Counted from the stretch's first letter, positions 27,151 to 37,115 are shown. The stretch is DNA of 64,000 bases from Daejeonella sp. (GCF_030684675.1 NZ_JAUXXZ010000059.1:1-64000), one strand, 5' to 3'. Numbers and translations: made by a program. The notes: generated from the sequence alone by a model not told the origin.

Positions 27151-27177
27151 TATTTTTGATAAATGTGCTTATATTTG
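27151..27177 (+). promoter_or_regulatory. Two overlapping-range -7 elements ahead of the 27248 gene
   Basis: TATTTTTG (27151-27158) and TATATTTG (27170-27177) both fit TAnnTTTG. The second leaves a leader of about 65 nt to the ATG at 27248. No good -33 partner is visible for either. Confidence 0.4.
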
Positions 27178-27247
27178 ATTGTGGCTTTTTTGCCATGATA
27201 TCATTTTGGGGTTGATTCGATCCATTCGCCCCAATATTCGAATTAGA

Positions 27248-28153
27248 ATGAATAAGAAAGAAATTTTTAAGAAAGTTGCCGTCATTATTGCAGAATTAAA
27301 TGAGCAATATGAATATCTGTCCCAGGATCCTGAAAATCTGAATGAACTTGAACTCGAGCTTTTTGCTGCCAATGCAGATTTTTTATCCGATCATATTACA
27401 ATTCTTCAGAAACTTAGTCTTAATTTCAAATCGCATAAGCCTGATCCAGAGTCTGCTGAATCCGTAACTTCTGAGCCAATAATCTATGAGAAACCTGCTG
27501 AAAACCTTATAATTGAAGAGGAAACTGAATTGACTATTCCTGAGTGGAAATTTGAAATTAAGGATGAATCTGTCCAGTCATTCGAGTATGAAGAGAAGAA
27601 TGCACATGATTTATTTGATCGTCCACTCACTGAGGAAGAAATGGAAGTAATTGAGCAGAAAACTCAGTTGAAAGTCCAGCCTGAGAATGATTCTGAAATG
27701 AAAATTGAAGAATCTTCAGACTCAAAACAAATTGAAGAAGTACTACCTGAAGCTGATTTAAATCCTGTGTTCGGAATATTTGAAGAAAGTAAAATTCAAG
27801 AACAGACTAACATAACAACAGAGTCTGATGCTGAAGTACAACCACTTACAATCAATGAGATACTTGCATCCCAGGCTTCTCAAAGTACAGTCTCCAGCCA
27901 GTTTGCTCAACGGCAGATAAAAGATCTGAAAAGTCTGATCAATCTGAATGATAAATTATTATTTGTAAGAGATCTTTTCAATGGCTACAGTCTGGCTTAT
28001 AGTGAAGCCATCGAGATATTGAATCGTTTTGAAAGTTTTGAGTCTGCTGATAATTTCCTTAAGCAAAACTATTCTTCCAAGAATAACTGGGCTGAGAAGC
28101 AAAATGTTGCAGATAAGTTCTACGAAATTCTGAACCAGCGATTTTCTAGATAA
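27248..28153 (+). CDS. Uncharacterised acidic cytoplasmic protein
   Basis: 301 residues from ATG 27248; an upstream TTG start at 27179 would add a stretch unlike the rest. The N-terminal helical domain (MNKKEIFKKVAVIIAELNEQ...) is followed by a long Glu/Ser-rich, probably disordered middle (about residues 70-220). A compact helical C-terminal domain (LKSLINLNDKLLFVRDLFNG, then a LNRFESF helix) looks conserved and resembles C-termini of other unannotated Bacteroidota proteins. There is no signal, TM segment or catalytic motif. Function unknown. Its 3' end overlaps rodA by 8 bp, convergently. Confidence 0.7.
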   Translation: MNKKEIFKKVAVIIAELNEQYEYLSQDPENLNELELELFAANADFLSDHITILQKLSLNFKSHKPDPESAESVTSEPIIYEKPAENLIIEEETELTIPEWKFEIKDESVQSFEYEEKNAHDLFDRPLTEEEMEVIEQKTQLKVQPENDSEMKIEESSDSKQIEEVLPEADLNPVFGIFEESKIQEQTNITTESDAEVQPLTINEILASQASQSTVSSQFAQRQIKDLKSLINLNDKLLFVRDLFNGYSLAYSEAIEILNRFESFESADNFLKQNYSSKNNWAEKQNVADKFYEILNQRFSR

Positions 28154-29405
28154 TTCCCATTCTGTTAGAATCAAATTTAAGCAGGATAAATAGCAGGATC
28201 GTAAAACTCCATAAGGAAGATCCTCCGTAGCTTAAAAATGGGAGAGGGATACCAATCACCGGAATTAATCCGATGGTCATTCCAATATTGATAAAAACGT
28301 GGAAGAACAATATTGAGGCCACACCGTAGCCATAGATCCTCGCAAAGGAAGATCGCTGACGTTCCGCAATATTTACTATCCGTATCAAAAGGAAGAGATA
28401 TAAACTGATTACAAGGAAACAACCAGCAAAACCCCATTCCTCACCTACAGTGCAGAAGATGAAGTCGGTACTTTGTTCCGGAACGAAATCATATTTGGTT
28501 TGTGTGCCCTGAAGATATCCTTTCCCCCATAAACCTCCTGATCCGATTGCTATTTTAGATTGATTTAAATTGTATCCTATTCCACGCGGGTCATTTACCT
28601 TTCCAAGAATAACATCAATTCGGTTTTTTTGATGAGGTTTCAGGATCTTGTTATAGGCAAAATCAACAGAAAATATAAATAAGACAGAAAATAAAAAACC
28701 TGAACCGATGATAGTTAACGACTTTCTGCTTTTTCGATAAAAATAGATGAGGGTAGCTGCCAGGGCAATGACACCAACAAGCACTACGTATTTATTGTAT
28801 AAAACCGTAAGTACAAAGAGTACTATTGAAAGTCCCTCAATAACCAGAAAATAGCCTGAAAGCCCTTCGCGGTACAGTACCAAAATAAGCGAACTGAAGG
28901 TCAGTGCGGAACCAGCATCAGGTTGCAGCAAAATAAGCGCAGTTGGAAGGAGTATGATAAATGCCGCAGTTATTTGGGTTCTGAACTCCTGCACTTTAAT
29001 GGTACCCGAGCTAAGGTATCTGGCAAGTAATAAGCAGGTAGCAAATTTAGCAAATTCTGAGGGTTGAAGCCGGAAACTGCCGATAGGAATCCATGCCTGA
29101 TTTCCTCCTACATTACGACCAATGATCAGCACAAGTATCAGAAGTAAAATGGTAATACCATAGAATACCGGTGAAAAAGTATTGAAAAATTTGTTGTCAA
29201 ACAGCAGAATAGCGAAGCCAATAATGAATGCTGAAATAATGAAGATCAGTTGTTTACCATAATTTGTATCCAGATCAATAATACTCGGATTCATTGGATC
29301 ATAAACTGCAGCATGGATGTTGAACCAGCCAATAATGCACAGGGTTAGATAGGTTAATATGATAAACCAGTCTACATTAAAAAAGAGGCTGCGTTGATTA
29401 TTCAT
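28146..29405 (-). CDS. rodA: Rod-shape-determining peptidoglycan polymerase RodA
   Basis: A 419-residue SEDS-family inner-membrane glycosyltransferase with about ten TM segments. Family landmarks include the conserved region RLQPSEFAKF, PDAGSALTF (the catalytic aspartate loop) and the C-terminal GIPLPFLSYGGSS motif. It polymerises lipid II together with PBP2. It starts within the last codons of mrdA (8-bp overlap), so the two are translated as a pair. Confidence 0.95.
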   Translation of the reverse strand: MNNQRSLFFNVDWFIILTYLTLCIIGWFNIHAAVYDPMNPSIIDLDTNYGKQLIFIISAFIIGFAILLFDNKFFNTFSPVFYGITILLLILVLIIGRNVGGNQAWIPIGSFRLQPSEFAKFATCLLLARYLSSGTIKVQEFRTQITAAFIILLPTALILLQPDAGSALTFSSLILVLYREGLSGYFLVIEGLSIVLFVLTVLYNKYVVLVGVIALAATLIYFYRKSRKSLTIIGSGFLFSVLFIFSVDFAYNKILKPHQKNRIDVILGKVNDPRGIGYNLNQSKIAIGSGGLWGKGYLQGTQTKYDFVPEQSTDFIFCTVGEEWGFAGCFLVISLYLFLLIRIVNIAERQRSSFARIYGYGVASILFFHVFINIGMTIGLIPVIGIPLPFLSYGGSSLWSFTILLFILLKFDSNRMGII

Positions 29406-31305
29406 TGGATTTTACCCTCGCTTCTGTTAAAACTGTTTTATTCCTGGTGCTGTCTGAATCCTGCTTCCTGATCACTTTAGCTGAGCCTGGTAGCAGGTTC
29501 GCGTCAATCAGTCGATCCATATAAGCTTTTGGTCTGCTGATTTTTTTATTTATGTATTTTTCAACCATCAGGCTCGCAATTGGTGCCGACCAGGTTGCTC
29601 CGAACCCTGCATTCTCTACGACTACTGCAATTGCAATTTTGGGATTTTCTCTGGGTGCAAATGCCACAAAAACCGAGTGATCTTTTCCATGCGGATTTTG
29701 TACTGTACCAGTTTTGCCGCACATTTCAATTTCCGGAATTCGTGAGTACCAGGCTGTACCGCTGGGCTGGTTTACTACCGCACTCATTCCATCTATAATC
29801 ACATCAAAATACGCAGGATCAATACCTGCACTATTCTTTTTCAGAAATTCTTCTTTAATTACATTCTCATCACCAATTGCCTTAATAAGGTGTGGCTTAT
29901 AGAAAAAACCGCGGTTGGCAACAATAGCCATCACATTTGCCATTTGTAGTGGGGTTATTCCCAACTCGCCCTGACCAATGGATAAAGATATCGTAAAAGC
30001 AGAACCCCATCTGTCGTTTTTGAAGCGTTTGGTATAGAAATCCGAAGTAGGGAGGAGTCCATTGCGTTCTCCCGGTAGGTCAATTCCCAGTGCAGTTCCG
30101 ATCCCGAACGCAGAAACGGCTGCCCGCCATTTTTTATAGGCATTTACTGGCCGCATACCTGCCTGATCAATCATTCTGGCATAGGTATAACCATAATAAG
30201 TATTGCATGACTCTGTAATCGAACCTTTCAGCCCAATTGATCCATGGACGTGAGTACAGCCCATAAAACCCTGGCGGCCATAACGGTAGCCACCCGGACA
30301 AAAGAAATAAGTATTCTCATTAATTAATCCGAACTGTTGGGCAACCAGAGCGTTAACTACCTTAAAAATTGAGCCTGGAGGATATTCTGCCTGAATTGGG
30401 CGGACAAACATTGGCTTGTATGTATCGTTGAGCAGGGCCATGTAATTATTGCCTCGCTGACGGCCAACCATCAAATTTGGATCATAACCCGGGCTACTGA
30501 CAAATGATAATATTTCTCCTGTTGAAGGCTCGATTGCCACAATACTGCCAATCTTGTTCTTCATCAATTGCTCTCCCAGTTTCTGTAAATCCTTATCCAG
30601 GGAGGAGATCATATGCTCACCTGCAACTGCTACAGTATCATATTTTCCATCTGCATAATTTCCTTTTGGTCGGTTTAATGCATCAACCATCAGGTTTTGT
30701 ACGCCCCGCTGCCCCCTTAATAATTCCTCATAGGACTTTTCAATACCAGTAATTCCATGATAATCTCCCTGACTGTAAAAGCCTTTAGAATTCTCAATTA
30801 CTTTTTGATTAACCTCTCCGATATAACCCAGAAAATGGGCTGCGATACTATCCGGGTATCTTCTAACCGTTCTGTTTTGAACAAAAAATCCCGGAAAATT
30901 ACTCAGCTTCTCCTGAAAGGATGCATAAATCTGTACGGAAAGCTGCTTCTCAAAAATAGAGGCTTTGTATGGGGAATAGGATCGGGCCTTTTTGAATCTC
31001 CTGTCAAATCCTTTTTTATCAATTCCGATCAGATTACAGAATTCAATTGTATCGAATGGCTTTACTTCCCTGGGAATAACCATCAGGTCATAAACAGGCT
31101 CGTTTTGTACCAGGATATTTTCATTCCTGTCAAGAATAACTCCGCGTGCAGGATAAATGGGTAATCTTCTGATCACATTATTTTCTGCAGAGAGAATGTA
31201 CTCATCGCTGATCACCTGTATATAAAACAGACGCATGAGCAGAATTATGGTTATGGCGATGAAGATTCCCTGAACTACAAACTTTCTCGCAAAAAAACTA
31301 TTCAT
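29398..31305 (-). CDS. mrdA: Penicillin-binding protein 2 (elongation transpeptidase)
   Basis: A 635-residue class B PBP. It has one N-terminal TM helix (about 9-30), a pedestal/dimerisation domain, then the transpeptidase with Ser312-x-x-Lys315 (PGSIFKVV), Ser366-Cys367-Asn368 (ESCNTYY) and Lys531-Thr-Gly (CGKTGTVQ). All active-site motifs are intact. It cross-links peptidoglycan during side-wall growth with RodA and MreBCD. In this window it is cut off from mreBCD by two + strand genes (31597-32899) and so must have its own promoter; TATCTTTG on the minus strand at 31357-31364 is a good candidate. Confidence 0.95.
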   Translation of the reverse strand: MNSFFARKFVVQGIFIAITIILLMRLFYIQVISDEYILSAENNVIRRLPIYPARGVILDRNENILVQNEPVYDLMVIPREVKPFDTIEFCNLIGIDKKGFDRRFKKARSYSPYKASIFEKQLSVQIYASFQEKLSNFPGFFVQNRTVRRYPDSIAAHFLGYIGEVNQKVIENSKGFYSQGDYHGITGIEKSYEELLRGQRGVQNLMVDALNRPKGNYADGKYDTVAVAGEHMISSLDKDLQKLGEQLMKNKIGSIVAIEPSTGEILSFVSSPGYDPNLMVGRQRGNNYMALLNDTYKPMFVRPIQAEYPPGSIFKVVNALVAQQFGLINENTYFFCPGGYRYGRQGFMGCTHVHGSIGLKGSITESCNTYYGYTYARMIDQAGMRPVNAYKKWRAAVSAFGIGTALGIDLPGERNGLLPTSDFYTKRFKNDRWGSAFTISLSIGQGELGITPLQMANVMAIVANRGFFYKPHLIKAIGDENVIKEEFLKKNSAGIDPAYFDVIIDGMSAVVNQPSGTAWYSRIPEIEMCGKTGTVQNPHGKDHSVFVAFAPRENPKIAIAVVVENAGFGATWSAPIASLMVEKYINKKISRPKAYMDRLIDANLLPGSAKVIRKQDSDSTRNKTVLTEARVKSNE

Positions 31306-31356
31306 TAATTCTGATCAAATAAAGATTTTAATTTCTACCTAAAGGCCCTTTTTTAA

Positions 31357-31364
31357 CAAAGATA
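31357..31364 (-). promoter_or_regulatory. -7 element for mrdA-rodA
   Basis: On the minus strand TATCTTTG matches TAnnTTTG and lies about 52 bp upstream of the mrdA start. The same octamer occurs before purH (37116-37123) and purN (37858-37865). Confidence 0.5.
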
Positions 31365-31583
31365 CTATTCGGGCGGAACTACCCTTTTACATATAATCTG
31401 TTAAACCGTAAAAGTAAGAAAGAATTTATTCTGCGGACATACGCCATATCTAAATATTTAAGCTTATTTATTAAAAGGAATTATAAGGCCGTTAAACACT
31501 ATTAAATCTTCAATATCACAGTTATAAAGTAAAAAACACCATTAATACAATGAATTATGCCATAATAGGCTAGTTGCATTCAG

Positions 31584-31591
31584 TACATTTG
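31584..31591 (+). promoter_or_regulatory. -7 element for the AraC-DUF983 pair
   Basis: TACATTTG matches TAnnTTTG and ends 5 bp before the ATG at 31597, so the leader would be nearly absent. Confidence 0.45.
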
Positions 31592-31596
31592 TAAAT

Positions 31597-32496
31597 ATGA
31601 AAAGTGATATTCCTGTTTATGACATAACTTCGTTTTCGGAGTTTAGGCATGAGGATATTCTGGTAGCCCGTTTATCAGAATATTGGGATACTCATAAAGA
31701 TCTTTATTATTCACACCGTCACAATTTTTATCACATAGTTCTTTTTAAAGAAGGTAAGGGGACTCATAGTATCGACTTTCAAACATTCCCTGTGAAGGCG
31801 AATCAGATGTATTTCATGATTCCCGGGCAGGTTCATAACTGGAATTTTGAAGGGCCTGTTGAGGGTTATGTTATAAATTTTTCCATTTCTTTTTTTCAGT
31901 CGTTCTTATTAAAGCCTGATCTTCTGAATGATTTTATTTTTTTCAGTGGCGCTGCAGCAGATTCTGTGATACAAGTGCCGGATGAACTTGAATTGAAGGT
32001 CAGGCTAATTTTTGAGGAGATATTGGATGAAAATTTAGGAAACAGGTTATCCGGACTTACTCTCGTTCGGGCTTTGCTGATGCAAATTTTTATTCTTGTA
32101 TCACGATTAAATAACTTTCCACATCATGAGATAGTTGCTTCCAGGAATCATACTCTCCTGAAAAACTATAAAGTGCTTATTGAGAAGAATTATGCTGATC
32201 TGAAATTGCCCAAAGAATATGCTGAACTCTTGTTCATTACTCCCAATCATCTGAATGCTTTATGCAATCATTTATTGGGAAAATCTGCAGGTGAATTAAT
32301 CAGGGACAGGCTGTTTCTGGAAGCTAAAAGACTATTAATGAATCCCGACCTGACTATCAGCGAAGTTTCGAGTCATCTTAACTTTGTTGATAATTCCTAT
32401 TTCAGCAGGGCCTTTAAAAAAAATGTTGGGATTAGTCCCGAGGAATTCAGGCGAAAAAGTTTAAATAATCAATATGAAAACGATCAATCCAGGTGA
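31597..32496 (+). CDS. AraC family regulator with cupin sensor domain
   Basis: 299 residues: an N-terminal cupin (HRHNFYHIVLFKEGKG, FMIPGQVHNW) and a C-terminal double HTH of the AraC type (LPKEYAELLFITPNHLNALC, then LTISEVSSHLNFVDNSYFSR and GISPEEFRRK). The ligand is unknown; cupin-AraC proteins often respond to sugars or small aromatics. It overlaps the DUF983 gene by 23 bp. The pair sits on the opposite strand between mreD and mrdA, which are normally adjacent. Confidence 0.85.
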   Translation: MKSDIPVYDITSFSEFRHEDILVARLSEYWDTHKDLYYSHRHNFYHIVLFKEGKGTHSIDFQTFPVKANQMYFMIPGQVHNWNFEGPVEGYVINFSISFFQSFLLKPDLLNDFIFFSGAAADSVIQVPDELELKVRLIFEEILDENLGNRLSGLTLVRALLMQIFILVSRLNNFPHHEIVASRNHTLLKNYKVLIEKNYADLKLPKEYAELLFITPNHLNALCNHLLGKSAGELIRDRLFLEAKRLLMNPDLTISEVSSHLNFVDNSYFSRAFKKNVGISPEEFRRKSLNNQYENDQSR

Positions 32497-32899
32497 TGAA
32501 CCGAAAGCGGTTTCGCAAATTAGTGCTGTTATAAACTCGAAATGTCCCCGTTGCCGGAAGGGCGACATGTTTGTAAATTCTATGTATGGATTTAAAGCCC
32601 AGAAAATGCATACAAACTGTCCACATTGTGGCTTGAAATACGAAAGGGAGTTAGGGTATTTTTACGTTGCGATGTTTATCTCTTATGCATTAAATGTCGC
32701 ACAAATGATCATTGCAGGAATTCTGACCTATCTGATCACAGGGAATACGGAGAGCCCATGGTTATATATGGCTACAATTTTCCCCATAGTTCTTATTCTT
32801 GCACCTTTTAATTTCAGATACTCAAGAGTATTATTGCTTCATTATATGACTCCGGGTTTGAATTATGTTCCCGCCATGGGAGCAGACCAGAAAGTATAA
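32474..32899 (+). CDS. DUF983 zinc-ribbon membrane protein
   Basis: 141 residues. A CPRC...CPHC zinc-ribbon (SKCPRCRKGDMF and TNCPHCGLKYE) is followed by two TM helices (about 66-88 and 93-112). It matches DUF983, whose role is unsettled (sometimes linked to cytochrome oxidase or envelope functions). The start lies inside the end of the AraC gene, so they are probably co-translated. It ends 15 bp before the convergent end of mreD. Confidence 0.85.
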   Translation: MKTINPGDEPKAVSQISAVINSKCPRCRKGDMFVNSMYGFKAQKMHTNCPHCGLKYERELGYFYVAMFISYALNVAQMIIAGILTYLITGNTESPWLYMATIFPIVLILAPFNFRYSRVLLLHYMTPGLNYVPAMGADQKV

Positions 32900-32914
32900 A
32901 GATCCAACGAAAAA

Positions 32915-33430
32915 TTACCTGATTTTCTTGCGGAAGAAGGCAAACTCAGTGATCAGAATCAGGAAAACTGTAAAAAAAGTACTCAGAACAACGCGAATCA
33001 AAGTGAAACCAAGTTCTGAGAATTTGAAGGTTTCGAAACTGAATAAGATCAGATGGTGAAAGAAGGTTAGGATGACCGCATAAAAGATAAACCATCTGAA
33101 TCCCATTATTCCGAGGCTGGGTTCTGGTTCATTGTCAAAACCATCGCGCTGAACAGTTACAGAAATAAATACAATTCTTACAAAAGCCATTACGGTACAG
33201 GCAATAGCATTCAGACCAAGTGTGTCGTAAAAAACGTCGACTGTAATACCGGTAAAGAAGGCCAGCACGAAAAGCAGCGTATTGGGTATTCCGAATGGGA
33301 GCAAGAGAATAAACAGAATATAAAGATAGGGAATGCTTAGATTATAATACCCAATATTTTTAAACAGAAATACCTGTGTGGCAATCAGCAGAATAAAACG
33401 GATACTATTTATAATCACTGCCCGTCCCAT
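32915..33430 (-). CDS. mreD: Rod-shape-determining protein MreD
   Basis: 171 residues, several TM helices, little soluble sequence; typical MreD size. It shares one base with the mreC stop (TAATG junction). With MreB, MreC, RodA and PBP2 it forms the elongasome. Confidence 0.85.
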   Translation of the reverse strand: MGRAVIINSIRFILLIATQVFLFKNIGYYNLSIPYLYILFILLLPFGIPNTLLFVLAFFTGITVDVFYDTLGLNAIACTVMAFVRIVFISVTVQRDGFDNEPEPSLGIMGFRWFIFYAVILTFFHHLILFSFETFKFSELGFTLIRVVLSTFFTVFLILITEFAFFRKKIR

Positions 33431-34257
33431 TATTCAACTTTATTTTGAGCTTCCAAATTCAATTGTTCTTCAGAAAGCAGATTGATGATCACATAAACGT
33501 ACTGTAGTTTCGCAAAATCGATATCCAGTTTTACCTGAATGTTAAGGGCACTGTTTCCATCCCTTGTATCTGAGTCGGTTACATAACCGATATTTGTGCC
33601 CGGAGGAAAAAGTGAGAACTCTGAAGTGATTACTCTTGTCCCCTTTTTAATCGTTAAATGGCTTTGGATATCCTTCAAAAGGGCAAATCTGGAGTCATAA
33701 TTTCCCTCTCCCCAGACCAGGGAGCCGATATTTCCATCTACACTTGCACTGATTTTAGTTTCGGTGTGGAGCAGGGACCGTACTGTTGAAAAATTCTCGG
33801 AAACATTCAATACAATACCGACGACTCCGCTTGAAGCAATAACACCCATTCCTTTCTTTATCCCATGCTTGCTGCCCCGGTTGATTGTTAAATAATTGTT
33901 CTTTTGGTGTACTGAATTATTGATTACCCTCGCTACAGTGTAAGTATATTGTTGTTTAAGTACGCTGTCTTTTACTGTTATCTGTTTGACACTATCATCA
34001 TAATAAGATGATTTAAGGAGATTTCTAAGCCTGGCATTCTCTGCTGCCAGACTATCGTTGGTTTTTCCTAAAACTAGGTAGCTGCTGAACTCATTTACCC
34101 GTTCATAGGCAGTTCCAACTAACTGATTAGATGAGTTCCATACACTGGCACGCTGATATGAATTATTATTGATCAGCAGGATCAGTGAGATGGTGAAGAA
34201 GATTACGAGCAAAAAAAATGCGTTGTACTTACTGATGAAAAGCCAGAGGTTACGCAT
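33430..34257 (-). CDS. mreC: Rod-shape-determining protein MreC
   Basis: 275 residues. One N-terminal TM helix (about 12-28) is followed by a coiled-coil (about 55-90) and the beta-barrel core with KGMGVIASSGVVGIV and a second half ending in FPPGTNIGYV. It organises PBP2/RodA in the periplasm. The low-complexity segment 34262-34446 separates it from mreB. Confidence 0.9.
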   Translation of the reverse strand: MRNLWLFISKYNAFFLLVIFFTISLILLINNNSYQRASVWNSSNQLVGTAYERVNEFSSYLVLGKTNDSLAAENARLRNLLKSSYYDDSVKQITVKDSVLKQQYTYTVARVINNSVHQKNNYLTINRGSKHGIKKGMGVIASSGVVGIVLNVSENFSTVRSLLHTETKISASVDGNIGSLVWGEGNYDSRFALLKDIQSHLTIKKGTRVITSEFSLFPPGTNIGYVTDSDTRDGNSALNIQVKLDIDFAKLQYVYVIINLLSEEQLNLEAQNKVE

Positions 34258-34261
34258 ACTT

Positions 34262-34446
34262 AAAGTTATAGGTTATAAGTTGTAGGTTATAAGTTATAAG
34301 TTATAAGTCTTAAGTCTTGTTGATTAACAGTTCTACTTATGACTTTATATCTAAAAGTTTTCAAGCTATTGAAATAAGATACTTGAGTTTAATACTCAAT
34401 GAGTAGGATTTAAGAACTTATAACTTAAAACCTACTACTTAAAACT
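34262..34446. repeat. TTATAAGT-rich tract between mreB and mreC
   Basis: The tract opens with units of the type GGTTATAAGTT and closes with their approximate reverse complement (ACTTATAACTTAAAACCTACT). It therefore forms a loose inverted repeat of about 185 bp around a mixed-sequence centre. It is one of several low-complexity spacers in the window. No gene is seen in it. It could attenuate mreC translation relative to mreB, but nothing proves this. Confidence 0.5.
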
Positions 34447-35469
34447 TTATTGCATTAAAAATTTAAAGTTTCCAATATTCTTTAAGGCGATGCCTGTTCC
34501 CCGTACTACTGCACGCAGTGGATCTTCTGCTACATGTACAGGAAGTTTGGTTTTTGCACCAATACGTTTATCTAAGCCACGTAATAATGCACCACCACCT
34601 GTTAAATAAATACCAGTCTGATAAATATCAGCTGAAAGTTCAGGAGGGGTGATCTCTAATGCTTTCAAGATGGCTTCTTCTATTTTTGAAATCGACTTAT
34701 CAAGGCAATGTGCAATTTCGGTATACGAAACTGTGATTTGCTTAGGTACACCAGTCATCAAATCACGGCCTTGCACAGCATAGTCTGCAGGAGGATCCGA
34801 TAGTTCAGGCAGAGCAGCACCAACTTCAATTTTGATCTTCTCAGCGGTACGATCACCAATCATGATATTATGTTGTCTACGGATGTATTGAACGATATCG
34901 CTGTCAAAATTATCCCCCGCTACACGGATAGACTGATCACAGACAATTCCGGAAAGTGCAATAACTGCAATCTCTGTTGTTCCTCCACCAATATCAATGA
35001 TCATATTTCCCATCGGTTCTTCCACATCAATACCAATACCTACAGCTGCAGCCATTGGCTCATGGATCAGGTAAACTTCTTTTGCTCCGGCAATTTCAGC
35101 AGAGTCGCGTACCGCACGTTTTTCAACTTCAGTAATACCTGAGGGGATACAGATGACCATACGAAGGGATGGGAAAAACCAGCCTTTGCCGTTGTTAATC
35201 ATTTTAATCATCCCCCTGATCATGTATTCAGCCGCGTTAAAGTCGGCAATTACGCCATCTTTTAATGGCCTGACAGTTCGGATATTATCATGGGTTTTAC
35301 CTTCCATCTGCATAGCCTGTCGCCCGATAGCAATCACCTTATTCGTAGTACGGTCAAAAGCCACAATCGAAGGCTCATCTACCACAACTTTATCATTATG
35401 TATTATAAGAGTGTTTGCTGTACCCAGGTCAATTGCAATCTCTTGTGTAAACCAATTAAATAATCCCAT
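34447..35469 (-). CDS. mreB: Rod-shape-determining protein MreB
   Basis: A 340-residue bacterial actin. The phosphate-1 loop is IDLGTANTLI and the phosphate-2 loop is IDIGGGTTEIAV; the adenosine region is TGGGALLRGLD. Full length. First gene of mreBCD, starting 98 bp downstream of the purH stop on the same strand. Confidence 0.97.
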   Translation of the reverse strand: MGLFNWFTQEIAIDLGTANTLIIHNDKVVVDEPSIVAFDRTTNKVIAIGRQAMQMEGKTHDNIRTVRPLKDGVIADFNAAEYMIRGMIKMINNGKGWFFPSLRMVICIPSGITEVEKRAVRDSAEIAGAKEVYLIHEPMAAAVGIGIDVEEPMGNMIIDIGGGTTEIAVIALSGIVCDQSIRVAGDNFDSDIVQYIRRQHNIMIGDRTAEKIKIEVGAALPELSDPPADYAVQGRDLMTGVPKQITVSYTEIAHCLDKSISKIEEAILKALEITPPELSADIYQTGIYLTGGGALLRGLDKRIGAKTKLPVHVAEDPLRAVVRGTGIALKNIGNFKFLMQ

Positions 35470-35567
35470 TAGCTATTTCTTATCGTGTTGAAAATGTATT
35501 TACTAAGATAAACTCTTTTATCAATCATGGTAGTATAAAACCCGATGATTTTATTTAAAGAGTTCTA

Positions 35568-37094
35568 TTAATGTTTAAAATGTCTGATGCCTGTGGTGAC
35601 CATACCCACACCTTTGGTATTCGCCATATCAATTGATTCCTGATCTTTAATTGATCCTCCGGGTTGTAAGATCATTACAACTCCTGCATCGGCAGCAATT
35701 TCAACACAGTCGGGGAAAGGGAAAAATGCGTCAGAAGCCATAACGCTTCCTGCAAGATCAAAATTAAATGTCTTTGCCTTTACAATAGCCTGCTGAAGGG
35801 CATCGACACGGGAGGTTTGACCAACCCCGCTTGCAATCAAACAAGAATTTCTGGCAAGTACAATTGTATTTGATTTGGTATGTTTTACGATCTTATTTGC
35901 AAACACCAGATCTTTTACATGTTGCTCAGTTGGTTTACGTTCAGTAACAGGTTTCATCTCTGCGGCTGTTTCCATCAGCATATCTTTGTCCTGTTCAATT
36001 ACTCCATTCAACAATGTTTTAAACTGCTTTAAGGGCAGTTTAACATCATTTCTTTTAAGCAGAATGCGATTCTTCTTAGTAGTTAATAGTTGTTTTGCAG
36101 GCTCTGCAAATGAAGGGGCAATAAGCACTTCAAAAAACAGATTATTGATTTCAGCAGCTGTTTCTGCATCAATTTCACGATTGCAAATCAGGACGCCCCC
36201 AAAAGCAGAAACGGGATCACAGGCAAGCGCCGCCTTCCATGCCTCAATTATGGATTCATTGCTTGCAATTCCGCAGGCATTGGTGTGTTTAAGTATTGCA
36301 AAAGTTGGTTCATCAAACTCATCAATCAGTGCAACTGCAGCGTCGACATCAACAAGGTTATTATAGGAAAGTTCTTTACCATTTAGTTTGTCGAACATTT
36401 TATCCAAATCACCATAGAAAACACCATTTTGATGTGGATTTTCACCATAACGAAGTGTACTGGCCTTTTGTTCACTGTATTTGAAAACAGTTAAAGGATC
36501 TTCCTGATTAAAATAGTTGAAGATCGCGGTATCGTAGTGAGATGAAACATTAAATGCCTGACGTGCAAATGCCTTACGGTGACTAAGAGTAGTATAGCCC
36601 CCGTTTTCAGTTAAAATATCGCCTAAAGTTTTATAGTCGTCTTTAGAAGCAATGATGACCACATCATTAAAATTCTTGGCTGCAGCACGTATCAGCGATA
36701 TACCTCCGATGTCAATTTTCTCGATGATATCGGCCTCAGAAGCTCCTGATTTAAGAGTCTCTTCGAAAGGGTAGAGGTCAACAATTACCAGATCAATTTC
36801 CGGAATTTCGTATTGCCAGATCTGGGCTTTATCTTCCTTATTTTCCCTGCGGTTCAGGATGCCTCCGAAAACTTTTGGATGCAAGGTTTTTACCCGTCCG
36901 CCCAGAATTGATGGGTATCCGGTCAGATCTTCAACAGCAATCACATCTGTACCAAGTTCGCGAATAAATTTTTCAGTACCTCCTGTTGAATAAAATATCA
37001 CACCCTGTTCATGTAACTGGCGGATTAGAGGTTCTAAATTATCTTTGTAATAGACTGAAATTAAGGCGTTTTTGATCTTGACAGGATGGCTCAT
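35568..37094 (-). CDS. purH: Bifunctional AICAR transformylase / IMP cyclohydrolase
   Basis: A 508-residue bifunctional enzyme for the last two steps of IMP synthesis. The N-terminal MGS-like cyclohydrolase domain (NALISVYYKDNLEPL, GGRVKTLHP) is followed by the AICAR transformylase domain with KHTNACGIA and a C-terminal GGSIKDQE. Complete. A purine gene next to a cell-shape operon, with purN upstream, is a common Bacteroidota layout. Confidence 0.97.
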   Translation of the reverse strand: MSHPVKIKNALISVYYKDNLEPLIRQLHEQGVIFYSTGGTEKFIRELGTDVIAVEDLTGYPSILGGRVKTLHPKVFGGILNRRENKEDKAQIWQYEIPEIDLVIVDLYPFEETLKSGASEADIIEKIDIGGISLIRAAAKNFNDVVIIASKDDYKTLGDILTENGGYTTLSHRKAFARQAFNVSSHYDTAIFNYFNQEDPLTVFKYSEQKASTLRYGENPHQNGVFYGDLDKMFDKLNGKELSYNNLVDVDAAVALIDEFDEPTFAILKHTNACGIASNESIIEAWKAALACDPVSAFGGVLICNREIDAETAAEINNLFFEVLIAPSFAEPAKQLLTTKKNRILLKRNDVKLPLKQFKTLLNGVIEQDKDMLMETAAEMKPVTERKPTEQHVKDLVFANKIVKHTKSNTIVLARNSCLIASGVGQTSRVDALQQAIVKAKTFNFDLAGSVMASDAFFPFPDCVEIAADAGVVMILQPGGSIKDQESIDMANTKGVGMVTTGIRHFKH

Positions 37095-37115
37095 TGATAT
37101 TTAATTCTAAAAGCG

